Assembly: GCF_009933255.1 (NCBI RefSeq)
Contig: NZ_MAEI01000011.1
Location: forward strand, 1-64,000
Length of the DNA: 64,000 bases
From: Enterococcus diestrammenae
GTDB taxonomy: Bacteria > Bacillota > Bacilli > Lactobacillales > Enterococcaceae
Direction: 5' to 3'
Numbering within the stretch: position 1 is the stretch's first letter; each line of letters starts with the position of its first letter. The notes under the pieces are model-generated. The model searched no databases. It was not told the origin of the DNA and saw nothing but the letters and a program-made list of their open reading frames with translations. The position numbers and the translations under genes were made by a program. Below, piece after piece: positions 47,882 through 57,339 of this stretch.

Positions 47882-49117
47882 TTATGCTTCAGGTTGATCA
47901 TCATCTGCTGTTTCAGAATCACTCTTCAATGCAGCCCCTAAAATGTCTCCCATAGTGAAACCAGTTGATTCTTCCGGCATCACATAGTCGTCCACTTCTT
48001 CAACAGGAGCTTCTTTGGCATCTGCTGGTTTTTCTTCCAGGGCTTTGATGCTCAAAGCAATCCGATGTTCTTGAGGGTTCACTTCCAAGACTTTCACTTT
48101 CACAGCATCCCCTTCAGACAATACTTCATGAGGGGTAGCAATATGTTTGTGAGAGATTTGGGAGATATGCACTAAGCCTTCAACCCCAGGGAAAACTTCG
48201 ACAAACGCACCGAAGCTAGTCAAGCGTTTAACAGTTCCGTCTAAGACAGTCCCCACTGCAGCTTGTTCTTCGATATTATCCCATGGTCCAGGCAAGGTGT
48301 CTTTGATAGACAAGGAAATGCGTTCCCGATCTGGGTCAACACTCAATACCGCCACTTTAACTTTATCGCCAACTTTCAAAGCATCACTAGGTTTAGCGAT
48401 GTGGCTGTGGCTGATTTCGGAAACATGGACCAAGCCGTCGATTCCACCAAGGTCTACGAAAGCACCAAAGTCAGTCAAACGAGCCACGGTTCCTTCAACC
48501 ACGTCGCCTTCTTTAATAGAAGCCAACAACTCTTGTTTTTTACCTGCTTTTTCAGCTTCCACCACAGCTTTGTGGGAAAGGATCAAGCGATTTTCTGAGG
48601 GTTCAATTTCAACAATCTTAAATGCCAAGGTTTGGCCTTTGTAAGCAGAAAAGTCCGCTACAAAGTGATCTTCCACCATCGAAGCTGGAACGAAACCACG
48701 GACACCGACATCCACCACTAAACCGCCTTTAACAACATCGGTTACTGGGGCTTCAATCACTTTGCCATCTTGGAATTCTTTTTCGATATCTGCCCATACT
48801 TTTTTAGCGTCTAGACGACGTTTTGAAAGTAAGTAGCTACCGTTTTCTTTGTCTTTTCCGATGGATGAGATGACGACTAGGTCCAAAACATCCCCTACTT
48901 TGATAATTTCGTTGATGTCTTCAACCGGCAAAGTAGAAAGTTCTTTCGCAGGGACTACCCCTTCGACACCCGCGCCTTCGATACCTACGACGGCTTGTCT
49001 GTCTTCAATAGCTAAGACCTCTCCTTTAACTACGTCGCCAATTTTGACTTCCCCGAAGCTTTCCAGAGCGTCTGCCATTGATTCAGTGCCTTCTACTTGA
49101 TTGTTCATTTCTGTCAT
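47882..49117 (-). CDS. rpsA: 30S ribosomal protein S1-like (four S1 domains)
   Basis: The 411-residue protein has four S1 RNA-binding domains, near 25-95 (IGDVVKGEVLAIEDRQAVVGI), 113-180 (GKVIEAPVTDVVKGGLVVDVGVRGFVPASMV), 200-268 (EGDVVEGTVARLTDFGAFVDLGGIDGLVHVSEIS) and 285-355 (VGTVLDGTVKRLTSFGAFVEVFPGVEGLVHISQIS). An acidic tail follows. E. coli S1 has six domains; this shorter form is the Firmicute YpfD type. Its role in initiation is weaker in Gram-positives. AGGAGG lies 9 nt before the ATG. It is flanked by cmk and der. Confidence 0.94.
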   Translation of the reverse strand: MTEMNNQVEGTESMADALESFGEVKIGDVVKGEVLAIEDRQAVVGIEGAGVEGVVPAKELSTLPVEDINEIIKVGDVLDLVVISSIGKDKENGSYLLSKRRLDAKKVWADIEKEFQDGKVIEAPVTDVVKGGLVVDVGVRGFVPASMVEDHFVADFSAYKGQTLAFKIVEIEPSENRLILSHKAVVEAEKAGKKQELLASIKEGDVVEGTVARLTDFGAFVDLGGIDGLVHVSEISHSHIAKPSDALKVGDKVKVAVLSVDPDRERISLSIKDTLPGPWDNIEEQAAVGTVLDGTVKRLTSFGAFVEVFPGVEGLVHISQISHKHIATPHEVLSEGDAVKVKVLEVNPQEHRIALSIKALEEKPADAKEAPVEEVDDYVMPEESTGFTMGDILGAALKSDSETADDDQPEA

Positions 49118-49298
49118 GACTCATGTCCTCCTAACCAACACAATAATAAAAAATCTTTTATACAAACTTCACTCTTAAGTTTAAAATAAACTTTCGGAAA
49201 AATAAAGCGATTTCTCTTATTTCTTGCTAATATTCTTGTTTTCAACGGTTTTTTCACGAAAATCTCGATAGGCTTCTTGATCAATCCAAAAAACTAGC

Positions 49299-49982
49299 TC
49301 AAGCCAACGCAGGATCCACTTGATCCGCTACAACTTTTTTGATGGCCGCTACGACATCATCGATCCCCATGCCGGTGGTATCAATCAAAACAGCATCTTT
49401 CGCTTGTTTCAAAGGCGATACTTCGCGATGGGAGTCCAAATAATCTCGCTGCTGGATTTCTTTTTTCAAGGTTTCCAAGTCAGTGGGAATCCCTTTTTCC
49501 AAGTTTTCGCTGTAGCGTCGTTGGGCTCGTTCATCAACACTAGCCACTAAGAAAATTTTGACCCGGGCATCTGGCAAGACTTGGGTACCGATATCCCGGC
49601 CATCCATGACTACACCACCATCTTTGGCGATTTTTTGCTGTTGCCGCACCAACTCTTCCCGGACTTTGGCGTGGGCTGACACTTCAGAAACATTGTTGGT
49701 CACTTCTGGAGAGCGAACCGCTTGGGTCACATCCTCCCCATCACAAAAAACCAATTGGCCAGCAGGGCTTTGGCTAAAAGTAATAGGATATTTAGCAATC
49801 AAATTAACCAATCCCATTTCGTCATCAAAAGCTACCTGATGTTTGATGGCTAAATAAGTCACGCTACGATACATCGCTCCTGTATCGGTATAAATAAATC
49901 CGTAATCTTTGGCTAAAATTTTGGCGACGGTACTTTTCCCAGATGAAGCCGGTCCGTCGATGGCAATGTTGAATTTTTCCAC
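49299..49982 (-). CDS. cmk: cytidylate kinase
   Basis: Phosphorylates CMP and dCMP. The 227-residue P-loop kinase shows [41 protein letters not shown] at 6-46, [33 protein letters not shown] near 124-156, and [20 protein letters not shown] near 187. It precedes rpsA as in most Firmicutes. The 180 bp between them holds no clear terminator. Confidence 0.96.
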   Translation of the reverse strand: MEKFNIAIDGPASSGKSTVAKILAKDYGFIYTDTGAMYRSVTYLAIKHQVAFDDEMGLVNLIAKYPITFSQSPAGQLVFCDGEDVTQAVRSPEVTNNVSEVSAHAKVREELVRQQQKIAKDGGVVMDGRDIGTQVLPDARVKIFLVASVDERAQRRYSENLEKGIPTDLETLKKEIQQRDYLDSHREVSPLKQAKDAVLIDTTGMGIDDVVAAIKKVVADQVDPALA

Positions 49983-50099
49983 TAGTTTTACTCCTCAATC
50001 ATCATTTGGTAGCTTCCACAAAGGCTATGATAAAAGTTACCAGATTATTTCTATCCTTTTTTCGGTCAGTCTCAGCATTTAGATTCCCAAGTCTCCAAA

Positions 50100-50132
50100 T
50101 GAAAAGGCTCACCGTTTTTCACGATGAACCTA
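50100..50132 (-). terminator. terminator of LysM protein gene
   Basis: Minus-strand GGTTCATCGT pairs with ACGGTGAGCC (two G-U pairs) around GAAAA, followed by TTTTC. Confidence 0.65.
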
Positions 50133-50137
50133 ATTTG

Positions 50138-50989
50138 TTAACGAATCCGTAGTTCTTGACCGGGAACCAGCAAAAAGTTATTTGGATCAATGCCATTTAG
50201 CTGGTACAAAGTCTCAACTGAAATTCCTACACGAGCGGCAACTTGATTTGGCCCTTCGCCAGCAAGCACTGTCGTCGTATCGCCACTTGTTTGCCCTTGG
50301 TCAGTGCCGTTAGCATTGGTGGTACTCCCATCGGCATTCGTTGTAGTGCCGTCTGCATTCATCGTAGTCCCATCGGCATTGGTGGTTGTTCCATCGGCAT
50401 TCGTCGTGGTCCCGTCGGCATTGGTGGTCGAGCCATCAGCGTTCGTAACTGAACCATCGGCATTCGTCGTAGTGCCATCTGCATTGGTGACAGAACCATC
50501 GGCATTCGTGGTGCTGCCATCAGCATTCGTGGTTGTCCCATCGCCATTAGCAGTCTCATTATTGTCTTGGTTTGAATCCCCTTGATCTGCTCCAGCTTGA
50601 TTGTCGGTCGTGTCATCGTCACCGTTATCTGTTGCTTCGGCTTCAGAGCTTTCAGAAGTGCTAGATGTTTCGGTGCTGGAACTTTCAGCCGTTGATGAAG
50701 ATTCACTGCTACTCGATTCGGTCGTACTCGTAATTGCGGTGGTCTCTGTTGTCGTACTTTCCGGTACCGCCGCCCGTTTGTCGTCATGAGAGAGTAACGC
50801 GTAAAAAATCGAGAGCATCAAAATACAGACTGCTAACATCACCACTAAGGAGATGAGGAATACTTTGTTGCCATTTTTACTGCGTCGTTGTTGGGAGCGC
50901 GACCCTAAGCCATCCCCTTCTGTGTCATAGATGGGCTGTTCCCACGGTTCTTGTGTTTCATTGTTCTGAAAATCATCTTTTTTACTCAA
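50138..50989 (-). CDS. LysM surface-associated protein with NADG repeats
   Basis: The 283-residue protein has a cytoplasmic N-tail, one membrane span (about residues 43-65), a Ser/Thr/Glu-rich stalk (TTTETTAITSTTESSSSESS...), an Asp/Asn-rich part, 11 seven-residue repeats of type G(T/S)(T/V)TNAD, and a C-terminal LysM (NQVAARVGISVETLYQLNGIDPNNFLLVPGQELRIR). It matches SAG1386/EF1546-type surface proteins and B. subtilis YpbE by position beside recQ. The wall-binding LysM faces outward. The true start is taken as the TTG at 50989, since the GGAGG lies just before it. Confidence 0.85.
   Translation of the reverse strand: MSKKDDFQNNETQEPWEQPIYDTEGDGLGSRSQQRRSKNGNKVFLISLVVMLAVCILMLSIFYALLSHDDKRAAVPESTTTETTAITSTTESSSSESSSTAESSSTETSSTSESSEAEATDNGDDDTTDNQAGADQGDSNQDNNETANGDGTTTNADGSTTNADGSVTNADGTTTNADGSVTNADGSTTNADGTTTNADGTTTNADGTTMNADGTTTNADGSTTNANGTDQGQTSGDTTTVLAGEGPNQVAARVGISVETLYQLNGIDPNNFLLVPGQELRIR
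50306..50545 (-). repeat. 21-bp tandem repeat within LysM gene
   Basis: Eleven imperfect 21-bp units encode seven-residue G-T/S-T/V-T-N-A-D. Units differ by silent and Thr/Ser/Val/Met changes, so the array is not freshly expanded. It keeps the frame, and copy number could vary by slippage or recombination. Confidence 0.85.
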
Positions 50990-51056
50990 TAGTCTGTCCT
51001 CCTGCAATCATTCGTTCGCTATTATACCACAGGATATCAGACCCTGTCCTGTAAAA

Positions 51057-52466
51057 TCATAAGCCAGCGTCATCTTTAAATAATTTTAGCAAAATATCCC
51101 GCCAGTTTCCCTTTTCCTCCAAAGCAGCTACCCTTTGCTCCCCTTTTGGATAAACCAATGTGGCCCCATGGAGATCACAACAAGGTTCTTGGGCAGCTGG
51201 TGGCTCTTCATCAAAATAGCGCAAAAGATACTGCCGCCGACAATTAGGTTCGTGAATATAGCCTAGCATCGCTTGCAAACGGGCTTCCTTGTTTGCTTCA
51301 TTATTCGCTAAGGCTTGGGGAAGTTGCGATCCTGACTCCCCTTTGATCAGATGCAACCATTTTTCTTGCAAAGGGGTGGCGGCTGAGGATTGCTTAGAGG
51401 GACTCGTCAATAAACGTTCCAGTCCCTGACGTTCTTCTAGTAACTTTTGGTGAAAATAGCGATGGATTTGTTCATCCCCCGATTGGTAAAGTAAAATCGC
51501 TTGGGCTGCTTCCCCGTCACGGCCAGCGCGGCCACTTTCCTGTAAGTAATTTTCAGGGCTATCAGGCAACTCATAATGAATCACAAAACGCAAATCACCT
51601 TTATTGATCCCCATGCCAAAAGCATTGGTGGCAATCATCAACTGTAATTTACCAGTGCTAAACTGCTGTTGCAATAGCTTTCGTTGGTCACTTGCCAGAC
51701 CACCGTGGTAATAACCGACTGAAAATTCGCCTCGTAAACACTCATACAAAGCTTCCACTTGACTGCGAGTCACACAGTAAATCAAGCCACAAGCCTCCGT
51801 CTGTCGCAGAAATTCCAACAGCCACGCCCGCTTGTCTGCCGGTTGGTAGACAAAATAAGCGATATTGGGACGATCAGCTGAAAACTGGTGAATCACCCCT
51901 TCTGCGTCCAATAACTGCGTCGCGATATCTTTGACTACCGGTGCTGTCGCCGTGGCAGTCAGAGCCAAAACTGGTAAATTGCCTAGCGCTTTTTTGCATT
52001 CCGGAAGCAAGCGATATTCTGGTCGAAAATCAATGCCCCATTGTGACAAGCAGTGGGCTTCATCCACAACTATGAAAGCAAGCTCTTGTTTTTGTAACGC
52101 AGCTAAAACCGGTGGATTTTGTAGCATTTCAGGACTGACAAATAAAAATTTATACTGGTGGAGTCGTTGCAACAGATAGCTCTTTTCCTCCCAAGTCAGT
52201 TGGGAAGTCAAGGCAATTGCCCGTTTTTCTCCTCTTGCTTGCAAGGCGGCTACTTGATCTTCCATCAAAGCAATCAACGGCGATACCACAACCACCAGTC
52301 CTGAAGTCAGATAGCCCGCCAGTTGATAACACAAGCTTTTTCCGGTACCAGTGGGCAAGATTCCTAAAGTATCATGACCAGAAAGCAAGGATTCGATGAT
52401 CTCCCGCTGTCCTGGGCGAAACTCATCATAGTCAAAATAACTTTTCAAAGCTAATTTTAATAACAT
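51057..52466 (-). CDS. recQ: RecQ-family ATP-dependent DNA helicase
   Basis: The 469-residue helicase has motif 0 FRPGQREIIESLLSG near 15, Walker A ILPTGTGKSLCYQ near 35-47, VVSPLIALMEDQ near 60, FIVVDEAHCLSQWGIDFRPEY (DEAH) near 130-150, LALTATA near 166, NAFGMGINKGDLRFVIHYELP near 279 and QESGRAGRDGE near 307 (motif VI). It ends after a zinc-binding-like part (CRRQYLLRYFDE...CCDLH) without an HRDC domain, so it is the short RecS type of Bacillus. The start overlaps the ypbB-like gene by 10 nt. Confidence 0.93.
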   Translation of the reverse strand: MLLKLALKSYFDYDEFRPGQREIIESLLSGHDTLGILPTGTGKSLCYQLAGYLTSGLVVVVSPLIALMEDQVAALQARGEKRAIALTSQLTWEEKSYLLQRLHQYKFLFVSPEMLQNPPVLAALQKQELAFIVVDEAHCLSQWGIDFRPEYRLLPECKKALGNLPVLALTATATAPVVKDIATQLLDAEGVIHQFSADRPNIAYFVYQPADKRAWLLEFLRQTEACGLIYCVTRSQVEALYECLRGEFSVGYYHGGLASDQRKLLQQQFSTGKLQLMIATNAFGMGINKGDLRFVIHYELPDSPENYLQESGRAGRDGEAAQAILLYQSGDEQIHRYFHQKLLEERQGLERLLTSPSKQSSAATPLQEKWLHLIKGESGSQLPQALANNEANKEARLQAMLGYIHEPNCRRQYLLRYFDEEPPAAQEPCCDLHGATLVYPKGEQRVAALEEKGNWRDILLKLFKDDAGL

Positions 52467-53473
52467 GCCATCACCTGCTTACGCTGAATCTGATAAAGAG
52501 CAAAACTCAAAAAATCGATTGCCTCTTTCTGAGGAAGACTGCCATAGCGCCAGTGACGGGGATCATCTGGCAGTTGCTGCAAAAGGGCTAGCGTTTCAGG
52601 TTGAAGAAAACGCTGATAGTCAAAGGAAGCATCGCTAATGGCCCATTCAATCAAGTGATCATTGATGGTGCCTGGCCGCAGCTTACGCACCGCTGCCACT
52701 TCTTGAAAAGTAAATCCAGCTGTAAAATAATCTTTCGTTACCATCGCACTGTGATTTTGATCCAGCTGGATAAAAGGCTGGATGATCTGATAAGTAAGAA
52801 AGCTTGGTTGCTGCAACGCCAGTGTAAAGAAACGGTGCTGGCGACTGCGCAGAGCTAAGGGTGACCACGGGTGATCTGCCAGTTCCTCCGCCACCGTCTG
52901 ATAATTCGCCAGGCCCTGCACCTGATAGCCAGAAAAGCTTAGAGCTAGCCCATTCGCCGCGGTTTCTGGTAGTTGGCTAAAAATTTGTTCCAGCTCTTGA
53001 TAAAGCATTGGCCGCAATTTCGTGCCGTTACTTCTCACCAATTGTCGCACAGGTTCCGTATATTGCGGTCCTGTTTCCAAGGGAACAAAACTTGTGCTTC
53101 GCTGATATTCCGAAGCTGTCTGCACCAATAATCGCAACAACCGCCAAGCCACCGGCGCACTTTTATTAAACTTAAAATTTTGGAGGCCCGCCACAACTTC
53201 AACCTGGGCCTCAGTTAAGTGTGGTGCCATCTTGGTTTTCACAAAATAATCCGGTGCCACTTCTGTCAACCAACCTTTGGCCACCATTTCCTGGAGCAGC
53301 TGAAAAAAAGTTGCCTTTTTCATTTTTGGAAAAACACTCCAGTAAGGTAACAAGTCCCAAAGATAGCCGTAAAGCAACGTCGAACTACTACGTTTTCCAA
53401 TCAAAATCTGATAAACCGTACTAGCCTTCAACTTGTCACCTTGCTGAAAGAAGGATAAAATAAAGGTATCCAT
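52457..53473 (-). CDS. YpbB-like helix-turn-helix protein
   Basis: The 338-residue soluble protein sits upstream of and overlapping recQ, as YpbB does in B. subtilis. The C-terminal part (MVTKDYFTAGFTFQEVAAVRKLRPGTINDHLIEWAI, near 253-288) is the RQC/HTH_40-type helix-turn-helix found in helicase-associated proteins. The N-terminal 250 residues are helical and unassigned (DTFILSFFQQGDKLKASTVYQILIGKRSSSTLLYGYLW). It probably works with the helicase. GGAGG precedes the ATG at 53473. Confidence 0.8.
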   Translation of the reverse strand: MDTFILSFFQQGDKLKASTVYQILIGKRSSSTLLYGYLWDLLPYWSVFPKMKKATFFQLLQEMVAKGWLTEVAPDYFVKTKMAPHLTEAQVEVVAGLQNFKFNKSAPVAWRLLRLLVQTASEYQRSTSFVPLETGPQYTEPVRQLVRSNGTKLRPMLYQELEQIFSQLPETAANGLALSFSGYQVQGLANYQTVAEELADHPWSPLALRSRQHRFFTLALQQPSFLTYQIIQPFIQLDQNHSAMVTKDYFTAGFTFQEVAAVRKLRPGTINDHLIEWAISDASFDYQRFLQPETLALLQQLPDDPRHWRYGSLPQKEAIDFLSFALYQIQRKQVMACY

Positions 53474-53504
53474 CTGCAAAAAACCTCCGAAAGTATGTGA
53501 AAAA

Positions 53505-53759
53505 ATGGAACTACTCTGCAAAATCAAACCAGAACTCTGTATCGCTTGCGGGCTATGTGCCATCTATGCCCCGACGATTTTTGATTACGATGAAGATGGG
53601 ATTCTTTTATTCAAAGAAGAACCAGTAGCCCGCCAACAATTCATTCGCCCCGAACAGCAAGCTGCGCTTCGCAAAGCCGCTGGTAAATGTCCCGTCCGAG
53701 CGATTTTGCTAGAGCAATTACCCGCGGCAAAAACCACGAAAGACGCCGGACTCCTCTAA
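53505..53759 (+). CDS. fer: ferredoxin
   Basis: The 84-residue protein has the Fe4S4 motif CIACGLCAIYAPTIFDYDEDGI near 12-33 and the distal KCPVRAI near 60, so it holds a single 4Fe-4S cluster, as in the Bacillus fer protein. Fer may donate electrons to P450-like or desaturase partners, but none is apparent here. It is divergent from ypbB with only 31 nt between start codons, so its promoter must lie inside that gap or in ypbB. The ribosome binding site is weak. Confidence 0.88.
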   Translation: MELLCKIKPELCIACGLCAIYAPTIFDYDEDGILLFKEEPVARQQFIRPEQQAALRKAAGKCPVRAILLEQLPAAKTTKDAGLL

Positions 53760-53912
53760 TAAAAAATACGCCTTTTCTGCTGAAATACCAACAGGCATAT
53801 TATTTTGAAAACCAACAGCCCTATTTTCGCCGGTTTTCTCAGCTTGTAGCCAGTCTCATCGTCCTTAGCAGCACGTTTTGTTCGTAAAACTGAAAAGTGA
53901 TTTCTCAAGTAA

Positions 53913-53957
53913 AACCAAGATAATAGCTATTTTCATGGCTGTTATCTTGGTTTTTTT
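53913..53957. terminator. bidirectional terminator between fer and the M20 peptidase
   Basis: AACCAAGATAA, AGC and the complements GCT, TTATCTTGGTT form a long stem with a run of T residues on the plus side. Confidence 0.82.
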
Positions 53958-53978
53958 CAATTATTCAAAAATGTATAT

Positions 53979-55328
53979 TTATTTTTTGCCACACATGCGG
54001 TAAATGGTTTCTGCATAGATTTCCATCACTTGGTAGAAACTTGCTAAAGACCACTGCTCATTTGCTTGATGAACGTAGTCCGGCGTATCGGCAAACATCG
54101 CCCCAAAGGCCACACAATTAGTCATTGCTCGCGCAAAAGTCGCCCCGCCATTGACGAAAGGTTCCGTCTGATCGCCAGTTAACTCCCGATATGTTGCTAA
54201 TAAGGTGGTAATCAGAGGACTATCCACAGGCACATACAGGGGTGCCAAATAATCATGTTCGTGGTAGGTTAAGCCATAAGTCGCTGCTTTTTCAGTCAGA
54301 GCTTTCACCAGTGTTTCTTTTTCCAACGTAACGGGATAGCGGAAGTCTAAGCCAATTCGTGTCTCTTCAGGCGTGATTGACAGACTGGCTACATTCATGG
54401 TCATCGGTCCTGAGACTTCATCACTAAACTCTCCGACAAAACTTGCACCGGTAGCATCCTCACCAATAACTGCACCTAGTAAGGTTACACCACTGAGTTC
54501 AGTGAATAGCCCCGCTTTCACTAAGCCTTGCGCCAAGCGGGTTACCGCATTTTGGCCTTTTGGAGCCAATTTAGAATGGACACTTTTGCCCAAAACAGAA
54601 AGTCCCATCCCATGTTCCTCATAAGCATAGCCTAATTCATCCAAAGCGGTAGCTAGCAAGTCCCGTGAAGCCCCTCGATACTCAGCATGATCAGGCACCA
54701 CATTTAGCGCGCCACCACAAGACAATGTTAGCTCGTTACTACCAGCTCCCGTCAAATAGACTTGCAATAACCCTTTTTCTGCAAAGGTCAAGGGGAATTT
54801 CGAGTCTGGCGCAAAGCCGGCGGTGATCATTTCTTCTTTTTCGTTGTAACGATTAATACAACGCCAAAGATTTTCCTCATCCGTCCCAAAAATAAACCTT
54901 ACTCGTTGATTAAACTCAACACCGGCATCCATCAAGGCTTTTACCCCAAACAAAGCTGCCATCGTTGGTCCTTTGTCGTCTTGGACTCCCCGTGCAATAA
55001 TCTTACCATCTTGAATCACCGGCTCAAATGGATTTGTCAGCCAGCCTTCTTGTCCTTCTGCTGGCACCACATCCAAGTGACATAAAATGCCAAACAGCTC
55101 TACCCCGGCACCAACTTCGGCATAGCCATAATACCCCTCTGGATCTTGAAATGTTCGAAACCCTAGTTTTTGACAGATTGCCAAGGTTTCTTCTAAAGCT
55201 TTTAAACACCCAGCGCCAAAGGGTTGGCCTGGGTGACTATCTGTTTCATCCAGCACTGAGGGAATTGCTACAATATGAGACAAAGCTGCGACTGCTTGTT
55301 GTCGATGTTCTTCTTTAATAAATGTCAT
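53979..55328 (-). CDS. M20-family metallopeptidase (PepV-like dipeptidase)
   Basis: The 449-residue zinc exopeptidase has the M20 motifs ELFGILCHLDVVPAEGQEGW near 78-97 (first zinc His/Asp) and IIARGVQDDKGPTMAALFG near 110-128, then IFGTDEENLWRCINRY near 146 with the catalytic/metal Glu pair, and a dimerisation-type lid (VLGKSVHSKLAPKGQNAV). The terminal metal His is in DTPDYVHQANE near 420. These are PepV-type dipeptidases that cleave unspecific dipeptides in lactic acid bacteria. It is monocistronic. Confidence 0.9.
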   Translation of the reverse strand: MTFIKEEHRQQAVAALSHIVAIPSVLDETDSHPGQPFGAGCLKALEETLAICQKLGFRTFQDPEGYYGYAEVGAGVELFGILCHLDVVPAEGQEGWLTNPFEPVIQDGKIIARGVQDDKGPTMAALFGVKALMDAGVEFNQRVRFIFGTDEENLWRCINRYNEKEEMITAGFAPDSKFPLTFAEKGLLQVYLTGAGSNELTLSCGGALNVVPDHAEYRGASRDLLATALDELGYAYEEHGMGLSVLGKSVHSKLAPKGQNAVTRLAQGLVKAGLFTELSGVTLLGAVIGEDATGASFVGEFSDEVSGPMTMNVASLSITPEETRIGLDFRYPVTLEKETLVKALTEKAATYGLTYHEHDYLAPLYVPVDSPLITTLLATYRELTGDQTEPFVNGGATFARAMTNCVAFGAMFADTPDYVHQANEQWSLASFYQVMEIYAETIYRMCGKK

Positions 55329-55561
55329 GATCTTGCTCCTTGATAACGAATTTTTTCAGTAAAAATGTCATAAAATACGTTCCCGCTCTTTATGACCAAT
55401 AACTGATTGCTTCATTTATCGTAGCCGACATTCGCCACTTTGTCTAGAACTATCATAGCTTTCACTATTCGAAAAAACATTGCCCGCAATCGATGAGCCT
55501 GCTTTGGCCTCACTGGTGTTTCCACTGAGACTTTAGAGTTATTTTCATCCTTTACTACAAT

Positions 55562-55594
55562 AAAAAGGCCCCTACTGTAGCGTTACAGTAGGAG
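55562..55594 (-). terminator. terminator of ribU
   Basis: Minus-strand CTCCTACTGTA pairs with TACAGTAGGGG around a short loop, followed by CCTTTTTATT. Confidence 0.85.
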
Positions 55595-55609
55595 CTAATC
55601 TGGTTTAAA

Positions 55610-56209
55610 TTAAGCAATATGGCGGCGACGTTCCCGTTGCTTTTTGGAAAGCCAAGGCAAGAGTTTCATGTACAAGGCCATAAAGACCGCACTAACGATA
55701 GCGCCTTTGATCAAGTTAAAGGGTACGATACCGACAGCAATATATTTTGCCATGGTAACACCCAGCATTTGATCCGCCGTCACTCCGTAAAATTGCAAAT
55801 ACAACGGAGTAATCACAAAGTAATTGGCAACACTCATGAAAATCGTCATGGCACCAATCCCAGTGACTAAACCAAGGGCTTTATTTTTCATTTTACTGGC
55901 CCCGCGATTGAAGAAATAATACATCGGCAAAGTGAAGATGGTGGTTGCTAAGAAACTGGCAACATCCCCGACAATATTGGTGGGTTCCAAGCCACTTAGT
56001 AACAAATGTAGACTGGATCGAATCAAGGCGGTAATCACCCCGGCGCCTGGTCCAAAGATAAACATACTCATCAAGACCGGTGTATCACTAAAATCGATTT
56101 TTAAAAAACTGAAAGCTGGAAATAGTGGAAATGCTAAAAACTGTAAAACAACTCCGATTGCTGCGAACATCGCAATGACAATCATTTTTTGAACTTTGGT
56201 GTTCTTCAT
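55610..56209 (-). CDS. ribU: riboflavin ECF transporter S component
   Basis: The 199-residue membrane protein has about six spans and the RibU signatures KMIVIAMFAAIGVVLQFLAFPLFPAFSFLKIDFSD near 8-42 and MSMFIFGPGAGVITALIRSSLHLLLSG near 47-73. It binds riboflavin and docks onto the shared ECF T/A/A' module encoded elsewhere. The basic C-terminus (KKQRERRRH) is typical. It lies behind an FMN riboswitch, which fits its job. This is YpaA/FmnP. Confidence 0.95.
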   Translation of the reverse strand: MKNTKVQKMIVIAMFAAIGVVLQFLAFPLFPAFSFLKIDFSDTPVLMSMFIFGPGAGVITALIRSSLHLLLSGLEPTNIVGDVASFLATTIFTLPMYYFFNRGASKMKNKALGLVTGIGAMTIFMSVANYFVITPLYLQFYGVTADQMLGVTMAKYIAVGIVPFNLIKGAIVSAVFMALYMKLLPWLSKKQRERRRHIA

Positions 56210-56364
56210 CTAGAAATCCTCTCCTCTTGTGTCGGGAAACCAGTTAGGCTTCCTCGTTAGTGGTAAAGGATCCATCTTCAAACGAACCTCTTTGCTGCCG
56301 TTTGCCAAATCCCGCGGGACTCCTGTCTTTTAAAAGAGATATTTCGAAACCCTCTTGTTAAAAA

Positions 56365-56556
56365 AGACACAAAAAACTCTGCTTTCCAGGGGAAAACAGA
56401 GTTAGAGTCATCTGGCAATCGTGCGCGCAAATAAGCTCTATCTTCTTTATCCAGACTTTACTGTCGGTATCGGAATTGCACCGATTCAACCGCCGCAGTA
56501 CGACGGGTCGTGGACTATACCACCGGTCGGGAATTTCACCCTGCCCCTGAAGACGA
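56365..56556 (-). promoter_or_regulatory. FMN riboswitch with terminator, upstream of ribU
   Basis: The minus-strand RNA shows the RFN element: CTTCAGGGGCAGGGTGAAA, then CGACCGGTGGTATAGTCC, TTGAATCGGTGCAATTCCGAT, and GTCTGGAT...GAAG (aptamer about 56441-56555). An intrinsic terminator follows, ACTCTG...CAGAGT plus TTTTTT (about 56367-56402). FMN binding should stop transcription before ribU. Confidence 0.96.
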
Positions 56557-56580
56557 ACCTTTATTAAGTTGTACAAGCTT

Positions 56581-56608
56581 ATTATACCGAATCCTTCCAC
56601 TAATGCAA
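56581..56608 (-). promoter_or_regulatory. promoter of ribU riboswitch
   Basis: Minus strand -35 TTGCAT (56603-56608), 16-nt spacer, perfect -10 TATAAT (56581-56586). Confidence 0.75.
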
Positions 56609-56622
56609 GGTCTTTGTTTTAC

Positions 56623-57339
56623 TTACTTCGACTGTTGTAACAGAGAAGTGATTTCTTTGCGACTTAATTGACGGAATTCGCCAGGCCGCAAGCCAGCTAA
56701 AGTCAACTCCCCATATTTTTCCCGTTTCAATTTTTGAACCGGTAAGCCGATTGCTTGAAACATATTTTTCACTTGATGATTGCGCCCTTCATGAATCGTC
56801 AACGAGACAATACTCGTTTGAGCTACTTTATCAGTCGAAAGAATCTCATAGCGAGCCGGCGCCAAACGATGGCCTTCAATCCGCATGCCTTTTGTTAATG
56901 GATAGAGTTTTTTTTGATCGGCAATGCCTTTGACTTTAGCCACATAGACTTTATCCACCTCGTGCTTAGGGTGAGTCAAGCGTTGGGCAAAGGCACCATC
57001 ATTGGTTAATAACAATAAGCCCGAGGTATCGTAATCCAAACGACCAACAGGATAAATCCGTTCAGGTACATCAATGAAATAATCCACTACGGTTTTGCGA
57101 CCTTTGTCATCGGTCACTGCTGAGATGATCCCACGAGGTTTATACAAGACAAAATAAACCGGCTCTTCTTGATAAATCGGCACATCATCCACTTCGACGC
57201 GATCTTTAGGACCGGCTTTGGCACCAAGTTCTTTCATGGTGACACCATTGACCTTGACACGTCCAGCTAAAATCAATTCTTCTGCTTTCCGACGGGAGGC
57301 AATCCCGGCATGGGCGATTACTTTTTGCAATCTTTCCAT
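56623..57339 (-). CDS. rluB: 23S rRNA pseudouridine synthase B-type
   Basis: Modifies a uridine of 23S rRNA helix 89 region. The 238-residue RsuA/RluB family enzyme has an S4 domain at the N-terminus (MERLQKVIAHAGIASRRKAEELILAGRVKVNG) and the catalytic YPVGRLDYDTSGLLLLTNDG near 95-115 with the nucleophilic Asp. It ends with IHEGRNHQVKNMFQAIG. Start and the scpB stop overlap by one base. Conserved xerD-scpA-scpB-rluB order. Confidence 0.94.
   Translation of the reverse strand: MERLQKVIAHAGIASRRKAEELILAGRVKVNGVTMKELGAKAGPKDRVEVDDVPIYQEEPVYFVLYKPRGIISAVTDDKGRKTVVDYFIDVPERIYPVGRLDYDTSGLLLLTNDGAFAQRLTHPKHEVDKVYVAKVKGIADQKKLYPLTKGMRIEGHRLAPARYEILSTDKVAQTSIVSLTIHEGRNHQVKNMFQAIGLPVQKLKREKYGELTLAGLRPGEFRQLSRKEITSLLQQSK

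Noticed and set aside
50306..50545. CRISPR array
   Set aside because: Repeats are contiguous 21-bp coding units without spacers, in frame in a LysM protein gene.
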